A stretch of DNA of 18,957 nucleotides from Armatimonadetes bacterium UBA5419. GTDB lineage: Bacteria > Armatimonadota > UBA10988. The DNA lies in assembly GCA_002409445.1 (NCBI GenBank), contig DHNJ01000038.1:1-18957 (forward strand), given 5' to 3'. A program made the translations under genes and the position numbers. Position 1 is the stretch's first letter. The number at the start of each line of letters is the position of its first letter. The notes under the pieces were generated by a model. That model did no database searches and was not told the DNA's origin. It worked only from the letters and a program-made list of their open reading frames with translations. Below, piece after piece: positions 1 through 6,819 of this stretch.

Positions 1-75
1 CGGCGGCTCGGGGGCCGTGGCAGCCTGGCGCAGAGTGCGCGGCGGACGGGGACTGAGCGGGACTTCAGCCAATTC
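1..75 (-). other. Window edge; possible start of next nuo-operon gene
   Basis: No complete gene lies here. On the minus strand, a GGAG six bases before a TTG at 72-70 could start a gene directly after the nuoA stop. That frame stays open to the window edge for about 24 codons and is rich in Pro and Arg. I cannot recognise the product. By analogy with other nuo operons it could be the next complex I subunit, but the N-terminus is not diagnostic and the frame may be chance. Confidence 0.15.
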
Positions 76-447
76 CTACTCCCACTCGAAGCAGCCGCGG
101 CGGTAGGCGAAGGCCCAGCCTACGAGCAGAACAATCAGGAACGCGGTCATCTCAGCCAGCAGGAACCAGCCGGCCCCGACCGCCGCGCCATCGCGGAAGA
201 TGAGCGCCCAGGGCACAATGAACAATACTTCGACATCGAAGATGACGAAAATCAGCGCAAACAGGTAGAAGATGACCCGGAACTGCACCCATGCCCCGCC
301 GGTCGGCCGCTCGCCGCACTCGTAGGTCGCGAGCTTCTCGCTGTGCGCGTGGTGGGGCCGCAGGACCCAGGTGACGGCGAAGATAGCCAGCACCAAGGCG
401 ATGCTGAGCAGCGTATAGACTCCGACGGTGGCATAGCTGGCATGCAT
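76..447 (-). CDS. nuoA: NADH-quinone oxidoreductase subunit A
   Basis: A membrane-arm subunit of respiratory complex I, which couples NADH oxidation to quinone reduction and ion pumping. At 123 residues it has the usual family length. Three hydrophobic segments are visible at about 8-29, 58-83 and 92-115. The loop before TM2 carries the family signature YECGERPTG (Cys44, Glu46), followed by WVQFRVIFY and the conserved acidic pair in FDVEVLF (Asp71, Glu73). The ATG at 447 is preceded by GAGG 11 bases upstream. A second in-phase-looking ATG at 443 is out of frame. It is divergent from murJ, and the rest of a nuo operon would lie beyond the left edge. The identification is firm; ndhC would be an alternative name for the same family. 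Confidence 0.95.
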   Translation of the reverse strand: MHASYATVGVYTLLSIALVLAIFAVTWVLRPHHAHSEKLATYECGERPTGGAWVQFRVIFYLFALIFVIFDVEVLFIVPWALIFRDGAAVGAGWFLLAEMTAFLIVLLVGWAFAYRRGCFEWE

Positions 448-526
448 GTCGCGGGCGACCTCGACCGAAGCTTAAAGTGCAACCGATTGGCCAGCCAGGC
501 ACGCCACGCAGCGCCGTCGTCAGCGC

Positions 527-544
527 TCACCTGACCGCAGGTGA
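527..544. promoter_or_regulatory. Perfect 7-bp inverted repeat in the nuoA/murJ divergent region
   Basis: TCACCTG and CAGGTGA flank a four-base ACCG spacer, giving an 18-base near-palindrome in the 237-base gap between two divergent genes. That position suits a regulator operator for either gene. It could equally be a small RNA hairpin or chance. No known regulator is recognised from the motif. Confidence 0.3.
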
Positions 545-567
545 ACTCAAGTTAACGCGCATGCCCC

Positions 568-595
568 TAGACGCCAAGGCCGGCTCTACTATACC
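568..595 (+). promoter_or_regulatory. Possible sigma-70 promoter for murJ
   Basis: TAGACG (568-573) and TATACC (590-595) are separated by 16 bases in the only AT-rich patch of the nuoA/murJ gap. Each hexamer matches four of six consensus bases. Transcription would start near 602 and give a leader of about 80 bases to murJ. The assignment is weak. No convincing promoter for nuoA was found on the opposite strand. Confidence 0.3.
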
Positions 596-684
596 ATAGC
601 GGTCTTGCCGCGCGTGCTGGTAACGGTCGATATGCGTCAGCTCCCCGCTCACGCCGGCGCCGCCGTGCTGATAGATGGAAGGTT

Positions 685-2334
685 ATGCCGCCGGACAACG
701 CCCGCCCGTCGACCCGACGTGAAGTGACCCTGGCCGCGGTGCTCATGATCATGGGCATCTTGGGTTCGCGCGTCCTCGGCTTGGTCCGTGTGCAGGTCCA
801 GTCTTGGTGGTTCGACCCCGCCGAGGTCGGCGCGCTGCGGGCCGCCTTCGTCATCCCCGACCTGCTGCTCTACATCGTCGCCGGCGGCGCGCTGCGCGCT
901 GGATTCGTGCCACTGTTCGTGGGCCTGCTCGAGGCCGCGCGCGACCCCGCCGCCCGCGCACGCGCCTGGGCGCTGTTCTCCGCGCTAGTCACCTGGGTCG
1001 CTCTACTGAGCGTCGCGCTCATCGCCGTGGGCATGATCTTCACCCCGGCGATCATCGCGCCGCTGACCGGCACCTGGTCCGCGCACGGCGGGTTCACCCC
1101 GGAGCAGGTCGAGCTGACCGTTCGGCTGACCCGGCTACTGCTGCCCGCGCAGATCTTCCTGCTGGTTGGCGGGGTGCTCTCGGGCACGCTCGATGCCATG
1201 CGCCGGAGCAAGCTGACCGCGCTCGTGCCGGCCGTCTACAACGCGGCGATCATCGTCGGCATGGCGCTGCTGGGCGGCAGCCTCGGTGTCGCCTCGGCCG
1301 CCTGGGGCGTGCTGGTCGGCGCGCTGGTCGGGCATTTCGCTTGGCAGGCCTATGCCCTCTGGCGCGAGGGCCGGGCCCTGGACATCAGCTTCCGCCCCAC
1401 CCTGGGCCGCGGCGAGCCGCTAGTCGGCGAGGTCCTGCGCATCGCCGCGCCGGTCGTCCTTGGCCTCTGCGTCGCCGAGATCAACCTGAAGATCGCCGAG
1501 GTCGTCAACGCGCAGTTCGGTGCCAGCGCGGTCGCCTGGTTCGACAACGCCAGCAAGCTCGCCCGCCTGCCCGACGGCGTGTTCGGCGCGGGGCTGGGCA
1601 TCGCCATCTACCCCTACCTCAGCCACCTGGCCGCCGAGGGCCGCGAGGACGACTACCGGCGCCAGGCCGGGCACGTCCTGCGCCTGGCGATCATCTGCAC
1701 CGCGCCGCTGTCGATCTGGCTGATCGTCTGCCCCCAGCCGGTCGTCGCGCTGCTGTTTGGCCATGGGCAGTACGGGATTCAGGACGTCACCGAGACCAGC
1801 GTCCTGCTCGCCGGCCAGGCGCTGGGCATCGTCCCGCTCACGCTCTCGGTCATCCTCACGCGCATGTTCTACGCGCGGGGCGACACGCGCACGCCGCTGC
1901 ACTGCGGCGGCTGGTCGATCGTCTTCGCCACGGCCGCCTCGCTGCTGCTCGCCCGCAGCCAGCTGCGCGTGGCGGGACCAGCCCTGGCTTTCTCGTTCGC
2001 TTGCTGGTTCAATACGGTCTGGCTGCTCGTCTACTACCGCCGCCGCGGTGGGTTGACCCGCGCCCGCGGCCTGGTGCGCAGCGCGGTATTGAGCCACGCG
2101 GCCGGCGTGCTGGGCGGCGGTGCCGCGCTGTTGACGTCGACTTGGGTCGGGGCGGTGATGCCCGGCGGAGTCCGGGCCGCGGCCGTGCAGACCGGCGCAT
2201 CGTTGCTGGTGCTGCTCACGGTTTACCTGATGCTGCTATGGTGGTGGAAGCTAGATGAACTAACAATGCTCTGGACCCAGGTCCGGAAGCGGCTGCGGCC
2301 GAGCGCGCTTGGCGGAGGTGAAACCGAGCCATGA
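685..2334 (+). CDS. murJ: Lipid II flippase MurJ (MviN family)
   Basis: A MOP-superfamily flippase that moves lipid-linked peptidoglycan precursor across the inner membrane. The 549-residue protein is the usual size, with about 14 hydrophobic segments. The N-terminus has the family run GSRVLGLVRVQ (residues 27-37), with Arg29 and Arg35 matching the positions of essential arginines in E. coli MurJ. AFVIPDLLLYIVAGGALRAG (54-73) matches the conserved IPxLL...GGAL...FVP block. The central stretch ending in LLFGHGQYG is also typical. The ATG at 685 follows GGAAGG at a short two-base spacing, and no better in-frame start is seen. The stop overlaps the next start as ATGA, so the following membrane protein is translationally coupled to it. 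Confidence 0.92.
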   Translation: MPPDNARPSTRREVTLAAVLMIMGILGSRVLGLVRVQVQSWWFDPAEVGALRAAFVIPDLLLYIVAGGALRAGFVPLFVGLLEAARDPAARARAWALFSALVTWVALLSVALIAVGMIFTPAIIAPLTGTWSAHGGFTPEQVELTVRLTRLLLPAQIFLLVGGVLSGTLDAMRRSKLTALVPAVYNAAIIVGMALLGGSLGVASAAWGVLVGALVGHFAWQAYALWREGRALDISFRPTLGRGEPLVGEVLRIAAPVVLGLCVAEINLKIAEVVNAQFGASAVAWFDNASKLARLPDGVFGAGLGIAIYPYLSHLAAEGREDDYRRQAGHVLRLAIICTAPLSIWLIVCPQPVVALLFGHGQYGIQDVTETSVLLAGQALGIVPLTLSVILTRMFYARGDTRTPLHCGGWSIVFATAASLLLARSQLRVAGPALAFSFACWFNTVWLLVYYRRRGGLTRARGLVRSAVLSHAAGVLGGGAALLTSTWVGAVMPGGVRAAAVQTGASLLVLLTVYLMLLWWWKLDELTMLWTQVRKRLRPSALGGGETEP

Positions 2335-4253
2335 CACCGACACGCTTTCCTTGGCGCGGCCTGATCCTGGGCCTGCTCGTCGAGATCCCCATCATCTTCT
2401 GGGTGGTCTCCTCCGAGGCGACCGGCCGCGTGTTCATCAGCTCCTGGTCCCTGACCATGACCGCGGTCGTCATCCTCCTGTTCCTCCTGGTCGCCAACAA
2501 TCTACTCGCCCGCCGCTGGCCCGCCCTCGTGCTCTCGCGCGCCGATCTGCTGACGACCTACATCATGATCGCCAGCACCTCCGTCATCTACGGCTACAGC
2601 CTCCTGCAGACCCTGCCCGCCACAGTCGGTGCCGCGCACTGGCTGGCCACGCCCGAGAACCAATACGAGAGCCTGCTGCTACCCCTCCTGCGCGACTGGG
2701 CGGTGGTCGCCGACAAGACCACCCTGCGCGGCCTTTTCGTCGGCTATTCCGAGCCCAACTGGCAGATCTGGCTGCCGCGGCTGATCAGTTTTGGCTCGTT
2801 CATGCTCGCGGTCTACGCGACCACGCTGGGCATCTCGTTGCTGCTCGCGCGCCAGTGGATCGAAAACGAGAAGCTGGCCTTCCCCATCGCCATGCTACCG
2901 GTCGAGATGACCACCGACCGCTGGCCGGTCTTCCGCTCGCGGGTCATGTGGATCGGCTTCCTCATCCCGCTCGTGCTCGAGACGCTGCTCGCCCTGCGCT
3001 TCTACTTCCCGGTCGTGCCCGCGCTCGAGATGAAGCACGAGCAGCACCTCGAGTGGTTCCCCGACCGGCCCTGGTCGGTGCTCCGTCCGCTCTATTTCGG
3101 CTGGACCCCGTTCATCGTCGGCCTCGCCTACCTCGCGCCGACCGAGATCAGCTTCTCCTGCTGGTTCTTCGTCGTCCTGTTCTACGGTCTGCGTGTCTTC
3201 GGCGCCACCGTCGGCTGGACCGACCCGTTCGGCGGCCGCGCCGCCCCCGACTTCCCCTGGCTCACCGAGCTAACCGCCGGCGGCTTCCTCGCCTTCGCCC
3301 TGTGCAGCCTCTACATGGCCCGCACCCACCTCTGGTCGATGATCTCTAGCGCCTTCGGCTGGGGCACCGCCGGCGCCGAGCTCGACGCGGAGAGCCGCCG
3401 CACCGCGCGCCTGGCCGTGTTCCTCGTGCTCGCCGGCTCCCTGGGCACCGCGGCCTTCTGTGGCCAGCTGGGCATGTCGCTGTCCGTCTGCGCGATGATC
3501 TTCGTCGTCTACTTCCTGATGGCGATCACCCTCGCCCGCCTGCGCGCGGAGGGCGGGCTGGCTTGGGCCTTCGGCCCCGACCGCTCACCGCACAACTTCG
3601 TGGTCTGGGCGGCGGGATCATCCGGCTTCGACCGGCAGAACCTGGTGGCCATCGGCATGCTCCACTGGTTCATGGCGGACATGCGCTTCGCCACGCTGCC
3701 GAGCCATCTGGAGAGCCTCAAGACGGGTGATGAAGGGGGGCTGCGGCCAACGCAGATCGCCACGGCGGTGATCGTCGCGACGATCGCCGCGGTGATCTTC
3801 GGCTGCATCGCGGTGACCATGGCCTACCACGACCTGGGCGCCTCGACGGCCAAGGTCTACGGCGCGGCCATGTGGACCTCGCGCTCGTCGGCCCAGATGC
3901 CGATCAACTGGCTGACCAACCCAACCAACCCCGACTGGTTCCGGCTCGGCATGACCGGCCTCGGCGGCGCGATCGTCACGGTCCTGCACATCGTCCGCCA
4001 ACGTGTGCTCTGGTGGCCGCTGCATCCGGTCGGCTTCGTCATGGCCAACACCGGCGCCGGGGTCAGCTTCGTGCTGCACTATTTCCTGGCCTGGGGCGCC
4101 AAAACCATCGTCCTCAAGGCCGGCGGCAACCGCCTCTACCGGCAGTCGCTGCCGTTCGTCATCGGCCTGATCCTCGGCGACATCACGACCCAGACGCTCT
4201 GGTCGCTGGTCGCCACGCTTGCCGGCTGGCCCGTCTACCAGTTCATCAGCTAG
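2331..4253 (+). CDS. OPT-like multipass membrane transporter (DUF6785/DUF6784-like)
   Basis: A 640-residue integral membrane protein with more than a dozen hydrophobic segments, no signal peptide and no enzymatic motif that I can see. The segment WIENEKLAFPIAMLPVEM (176-193) resembles the signature of the oligopeptide-transporter (OPT) superfamily and of the DUF6785 proteins I recall from Armatimonadota, Planctomycetota and Lentisphaerae. RLRAEGGLAWAFGPD in the C-terminal half fits the same group. Substrate and direction are unknown. It begins inside the murJ stop (ATGA overlap), so co-translation with the lipid II flippase is expected, although no functional link is established. Its stop TAG lies within CTAG, shared with the stop of the convergent lipoprotein gene. 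The family call is from memory of motifs and needs a profile search. Confidence 0.75.
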   Translation: MTPTRFPWRGLILGLLVEIPIIFWVVSSEATGRVFISSWSLTMTAVVILLFLLVANNLLARRWPALVLSRADLLTTYIMIASTSVIYGYSLLQTLPATVGAAHWLATPENQYESLLLPLLRDWAVVADKTTLRGLFVGYSEPNWQIWLPRLISFGSFMLAVYATTLGISLLLARQWIENEKLAFPIAMLPVEMTTDRWPVFRSRVMWIGFLIPLVLETLLALRFYFPVVPALEMKHEQHLEWFPDRPWSVLRPLYFGWTPFIVGLAYLAPTEISFSCWFFVVLFYGLRVFGATVGWTDPFGGRAAPDFPWLTELTAGGFLAFALCSLYMARTHLWSMISSAFGWGTAGAELDAESRRTARLAVFLVLAGSLGTAAFCGQLGMSLSVCAMIFVVYFLMAITLARLRAEGGLAWAFGPDRSPHNFVVWAAGSSGFDRQNLVAIGMLHWFMADMRFATLPSHLESLKTGDEGGLRPTQIATAVIVATIAAVIFGCIAVTMAYHDLGASTAKVYGAAMWTSRSSAQMPINWLTNPTNPDWFRLGMTGLGGAIVTVLHIVRQRVLWWPLHPVGFVMANTGAGVSFVLHYFLAWGAKTIVLKAGGNRLYRQSLPFVIGLILGDITTQTLWSLVATLAGWPVYQFIS

Positions 4254-4705
4254 GGCCCGGCAAGCATCCCCGGCACCCCGCCGACGATGCGCCAGCCCTC
4301 GCCGCCCTGCGCCATCAGCAGGTTGACCGTCAACCCGCCGCCGCTGGCCTCGATCATCGAGCGCGCGCCAAGGTTCTGAGTCACGCCGGGGGTCAGCCCG
4401 TCCGCCGGCCAACCCCAGGTCTGCAGCCCGGCGATCGTCGCGTCACGCATGCGCGCGGTGATCAGCTTCTGCTGGCCCTGGGCCGCGGTGTCCAGATCCT
4501 CGTTCTCCGCCCCGGCCTGCGCACCGTAATCGACCAGGTCGGCCGCGCGCTCCCACTGGCTCGCGCGCATCGCCGCGTCAAAGCTGGCGAACAGCGCCTC
4601 GGGCGTTGACGTGTCGGTACCGCCGCCGCCGCAACCGGCCAGCACGGCCAACAGCGCGCCGGCCCAGCCGACCGCCCATCTGCGCCGCGTTCGTTGCCTG
4701 TCCAT
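4250..4705 (-). CDS. Small predicted lipoprotein of unknown function
   Basis: A 151-residue protein starting at ATG 4705. This start is chosen over an upstream in-frame ATG at 4744 because GAGG lies seven bases before it. Three arginines (residues 7-9) precede a hydrophobic core and a perfect lipobox, LAGC, with the lipidated Cys at residue 25. A Gly-rich linker follows, then a soluble domain of about 115 residues beginning TPEALFASFDAAMRASQWER. This resembles the helix-rich opening of NTF2-like or DUF4878-type lipoproteins, in which a small pocket protein is tethered to the envelope; that is inference. The stop overlaps the stop of the convergent OPT-like gene. It is divergent from the ABC permease, and both starts flank one short AT-rich patch (4724-4731). 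Confidence 0.75.
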   Translation of the reverse strand: MDRQRTRRRWAVGWAGALLAVLAGCGGGGTDTSTPEALFASFDAAMRASQWERAADLVDYGAQAGAENEDLDTAAQGQQKLITARMRDATIAGLQTWGWPADGLTPGVTQNLGARSMIEASGGGLTVNLLMAQGGEGWRIVGGVPGMLAGP

Positions 4706-4722
4706 GGACCCACCTCGCATCC

Positions 4723-4731
4723 TGCTATACT
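4723..4731 (+). promoter_or_regulatory. Extended -10 promoter predicting a leaderless permease mRNA
   Basis: TGCTATACT is a near-perfect extended -10 element (TGn followed by TATACT, five of six). Transcription would begin about seven bases downstream, at or within a base or two of the ATG at 4739. This fits the absence of any Shine-Dalgarno sequence before that ATG. No good -35 hexamer is present, as is common for extended -10 promoters. Confidence 0.5.
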
Positions 4732-4738
4732 GCTGCCC

Positions 4739-5680
4739 ATGCATTCTACCCGACCCGCTGGCCTCGGTCGCCGCCTCCTGCGCGAGCCGCAGTTCGTGGT
4801 CGGCAGTCTGCTGGTCGCCGTCTTCGTCGTCGCCGCGATCGCCGCGCCCTGGCTCTCGCCGCTCGACCCCTCGACCCAGTTCCCCGAAGGCCTGACCAGC
4901 CTCGGCCAGCCGATGCCCCCGGGCACCCCTCTGGCCGACGCCGCCGCTGGCCAGACCTTTCGCCTCGGCACCGACACCCTCGGCCGCGACCTGTTCACGC
5001 GGCTGCTCTACGGCGCGCGCTTCAGCCTGGTCATCGGCCTGCTGGCCATGCTCACCGCGGTCGGCGTGGGCGCGCTGGTCGGCCTGCTCTCCGGTTTCTA
5101 CCGCGGCTGGCTCGAGTTCGCCTTGATGCGGCTGACCGACGTGATGATGACCGTACCGACGCTGATTTTGGCGATCGCGCTGGTCGCGGTGATGCCGCGC
5201 GGCTCCATCTTCTTCCAGTTCGCCGGCGCCGAACGCGAGCTACCGCGCGAACTGCTCAACCTCTTCGTCGTCATTGGCCTGGTCAGCTGGACCGGCGTCG
5301 CCCGCGTCGTGCGCAGCGAGACCCTGCGCGTCTCGGCCCTCGAGTTCGTGCCGGCCGCGCGCGCGCTCGGCTGCAGCCCGCACCGGGTACTCGTGCGCCA
5401 CGTGCTGCCCAACGTCCTGCCGACGATCGTCGTCCTGGCCAGCCTCGGCGCGGCGGGCGCGATCGTCATGGACGCGGGCCTCAGCTACCTCGGCCTGGGC
5501 GTCCGCCCGCCGCATCCGACCTGGGGCAAGATGATCGCCGACGGCCAAGCCTACATGACCACCGCCCCCTGGCTCGTGCTCGCGCCGGGCCTGTCGGTCG
5601 TCGCGGTCGTGCTGGGCTTCAACCTCCTGGGCCAAGGCCTCCAGGAAGCCCTCGACCCACACCAAGGGCCGCGCGCCTAA
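4739..5680 (+). CDS. ABC transporter permease, DppC/OppC family
   Basis: One inner-membrane permease half of a dipeptide/oligopeptide/nickel-type importer. The 313 residues show the OppC-type N-terminal segment (TM1 about 18-37), then FRLGTDTLGRDLFTRLLYGA (74-93), a hallmark of DppC-like permeases. The ATPase-contacting EAA loop is EFVPAARALGCSPHRVLVRH (202-221). LSYLGLGVRPPHPTWGKMI near residues 248-266 is also typical. A TTG 45 bases upstream is in frame, but ATG 4739 is preferred because the promoter places the transcript end there. DppB, the ATPases and a binding protein would normally be adjacent; none is in this window, so it is an orphan or its partners lie elsewhere. It is divergent from the small lipoprotein. 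Confidence 0.9.
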   Translation: MHSTRPAGLGRRLLREPQFVVGSLLVAVFVVAAIAAPWLSPLDPSTQFPEGLTSLGQPMPPGTPLADAAAGQTFRLGTDTLGRDLFTRLLYGARFSLVIGLLAMLTAVGVGALVGLLSGFYRGWLEFALMRLTDVMMTVPTLILAIALVAVMPRGSIFFQFAGAERELPRELLNLFVVIGLVSWTGVARVVRSETLRVSALEFVPAARALGCSPHRVLVRHVLPNVLPTIVVLASLGAAGAIVMDAGLSYLGLGVRPPHPTWGKMIADGQAYMTTAPWLVLAPGLSVVAVVLGFNLLGQGLQEALDPHQGPRA

Positions 5681-5715
5681 CGCGACAGCGCCGACCAGCG
5701 CCACGCAACACGCCC

Positions 5716-5743
5716 GGGAACCGTCACGCGGTCCGGTACGTTC
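5716..5743 (+). promoter_or_regulatory. ECF-type promoter upstream of the first sigma gene
   Basis: GGGAACCGT begins at 5716 and CGTTC ends at 5743. Between GGAACC (5717-5722) and CGTT (5739-5742) there are exactly 16 bases. A GGAAC-type -35 with a CGT-type -10 at this spacing is the classic layout for group 4 (ECF) sigma factors. The same two blocks at the same spacing recur at 6696-6723 before the second sigma gene. Transcription would start near 5750, leaving a leader of about 90 bases to the GTG at 5840. Autoregulation is the natural inference. Confidence 0.65.
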
Positions 5744-5839
5744 ACCTCTGCAGAAGTGGCGCGCCCGTGCTTTCGTGAGCAAGGTTGACCGCACGAGGTG
5801 TGGGTGCAGCGCACCGGCAAGCCGAAGGAGATGCCGCTC

Positions 5840-6391
5840 GTGGAAAAGGCACCGTCAGACCCACGCGCCGAGCTGTTTGAGCGGTTGCTCGCCGCGCACA
5901 TCGAGGTGGTCTGGGATACCGCCCGGCGGTTCTGCTGGGATCCCATGGACATTGAGGACATCGCGCAGGAGGCGGTGCTGCGGGCCTGGCGGAACTTTGG
6001 ACGGTACGAGGAAGGGACGAACTTTGGGGGCTGGATACGGGTCGTGACCCGGCATTCAGGGATCGACTACGTGCGCCGCATGAAACGCCACGACCGCAGC
6101 GCCGCGGACGACCCCGCCCTGCTCGACGACCAGAGCCCGCTGGGCGACCAGCGGATCAGTCTGGGTGAGCTGGTCTGCACGCGGCTCGACCTGCAGCGCG
6201 CCCTGGCGACCTTGAGCGACGGCGAGCGGGCAATGCTGATCATGGCGGTCGTCGATGGTTACACGATGGCCGAACTCGGCCGGCTGTTCGAGATCCCCGA
6301 GGGCACCGTGAAGAAGCGCCTGTGGAACACCCGGCGCAAGCTCCGCGCCGCACTCGCGGGCGGGGGCGATGCCCCAGGGGGTAGCTTGTAG
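5840..6391 (+). CDS. ECF RNA polymerase sigma factor (first of a tandem pair)
   Basis: A 183-residue sigma-70 family protein with regions 2 and 4 only, the definition of the extracytoplasmic-function group. Region 2 spans about residues 10-82 and includes DIEDIAQEAVLRAWRNF (37-53), the core-binding part, and GGWIRVVTRHSGIDYVRR, the -10 recognition helix. Region 4 spans 117-172, with the helix-turn-helix YTMAELGRLFEIPEGTVKKR (141-160). A GTG at 5798 is in frame, but the GTG at 5840 is preferred because AAGGAG lies nine bases before it. No C-terminal domain or membrane segment is present. A gene for a 65-residue acidic protein follows after 75 bases and is probably co-transcribed. A GGAACC/CGTT promoter lies upstream. 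The sigma assignment is firm; its target regulon is unknown. Confidence 0.93.
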   Translation: MEKAPSDPRAELFERLLAAHIEVVWDTARRFCWDPMDIEDIAQEAVLRAWRNFGRYEEGTNFGGWIRVVTRHSGIDYVRRMKRHDRSAADDPALLDDQSPLGDQRISLGELVCTRLDLQRALATLSDGERAMLIMAVVDGYTMAELGRLFEIPEGTVKKRLWNTRRKLRAALAGGGDAPGGSL

Positions 6392-6397
6392 AAGCTA
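6382..6397. repeat. Short inverted repeat across the sigma stop codon
   Basis: TAGCTT and AAGCTA are perfect six-base arms around a GTAG loop containing the sigma stop codon. An RNA hairpin here could slow ribosomes or mark an mRNA processing site between sigma and mini-protein. With only six pairs it may be chance. Confidence 0.2.
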
Positions 6398-6466
6398 GGT
6401 CGGGCGGCGCCGCAGGCGACAAGGGCTGAGCGAGCGACACCCACAGCGAAGATTGAGGAGAGGGAC

Positions 6467-6664
6467 ATGAGACCATGGGAACAGGCACCGAGCAACCCCG
6501 AGTGGAACGACGGGCCTGAAGACGACATGGAGACCACCGAGTGGAGCGAGGACGAACGCCGCATGTGGCGCGACGCGCTCCTGGAGTGGCTGGACAGTCG
6601 TCCCCTGCCCGCCGACCTCCTGGAGCGGCTGTTGGAGCACTGGCGGCGAGCCGAGGAGGGTTAA
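6467..6664 (+). CDS. 65-residue acidic Trp-rich protein paired with the first ECF sigma factor
   Basis: Not recognised as a named family. GGAGAGGGAC directly before the ATG gives a strong ribosome site. The protein has six Trp (4, 13, 26, 34, 41, 59), no Cys, no signal peptide and no membrane segment. Residues 24-61 are predicted to form two helices: one ending in LLEWLD and one, after SRPLPAD, reading LLERLLEHWRR. This half is shared with the 64-residue protein at 7447-7641 (about 24 of 38 identical), while the first 22 residues are not. The pattern LD-x4-P-x(7)-L-x2-H recalls the helix pair of zinc-binding anti-sigma domains, but without zinc ligands. Position after a sigma gene makes a sigma-binding regulator the leading inference; an alternative is a small adaptor unrelated to the sigma factor. 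Confidence 0.8.
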   Translation: MRPWEQAPSNPEWNDGPEDDMETTEWSEDERRMWRDALLEWLDSRPLPADLLERLLEHWRRAEEG

Positions 6665-6678
6665 CGATCTCGCAACGT

Positions 6679-6718
6679 GCGACGCCGCGGGGACAGGGAA
6701 CCGTTTGCGCGGCGTTGC
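6679..6718. repeat. Imperfect 11-bp inverted repeat between the two sigma modules
   Basis: GCGACGCCGCG (6679-6689) can pair with CGCGGCGTTGC (6708-6718) across an 18-base loop, with one G-T wobble. It begins shortly after the first mini-protein stop and overlaps the -35 and spacer of the second sigma promoter. It may serve as a terminator stem without a T-tract, or as an operator-like element. No U-run follows. Confidence 0.3.
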
Positions 6719-6723
6719 CGTTC
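6696..6723 (+). promoter_or_regulatory. ECF-type promoter upstream of the second sigma gene
   Basis: GGGAACCGT (6696-6704) and CGTTC (6719-6723) reproduce exactly the outer blocks of the element at 5716-5743, again with 16 bases between GGAACC and CGTT. The spacers themselves differ at nearly every position, so this is conservation of promoter contacts rather than a recent copy of the whole region. Transcription would start near 6730, giving a leader of about 90 bases that carries the 6739-6758 hairpin. Confidence 0.65.
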
Positions 6724-6738
6724 TACTCTGCACTCACG

Positions 6739-6758
6739 GGCGGACCCGACGGTCCGCC
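6739..6758. repeat. Perfect 8-bp hairpin in the second sigma leader
   Basis: GGCGGACC and GGTCCGCC flank a CGAC loop. If transcription starts near 6730 this stem would sit at the 5' end of the mRNA, where it could stabilise the message. CTCTTAACC follows, so a weak intrinsic terminator for the first module is the alternative. Confidence 0.45.
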
Positions 6759-6819
6759 TCTTAACCAGGGGGTGGGGCCCAGGGCCACGTCCCCGCTTGC
6801 TAGCACGTTGGAGGACGGT

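Noticed and set aside
6541..6819. Upstream in-frame extension of the second sigma factor by 93 codons
   Set aside because: It overlaps the first mini-protein and the promoter region. ATG 6820 has a strong GGAGG, and the family region 2 starts just after it.
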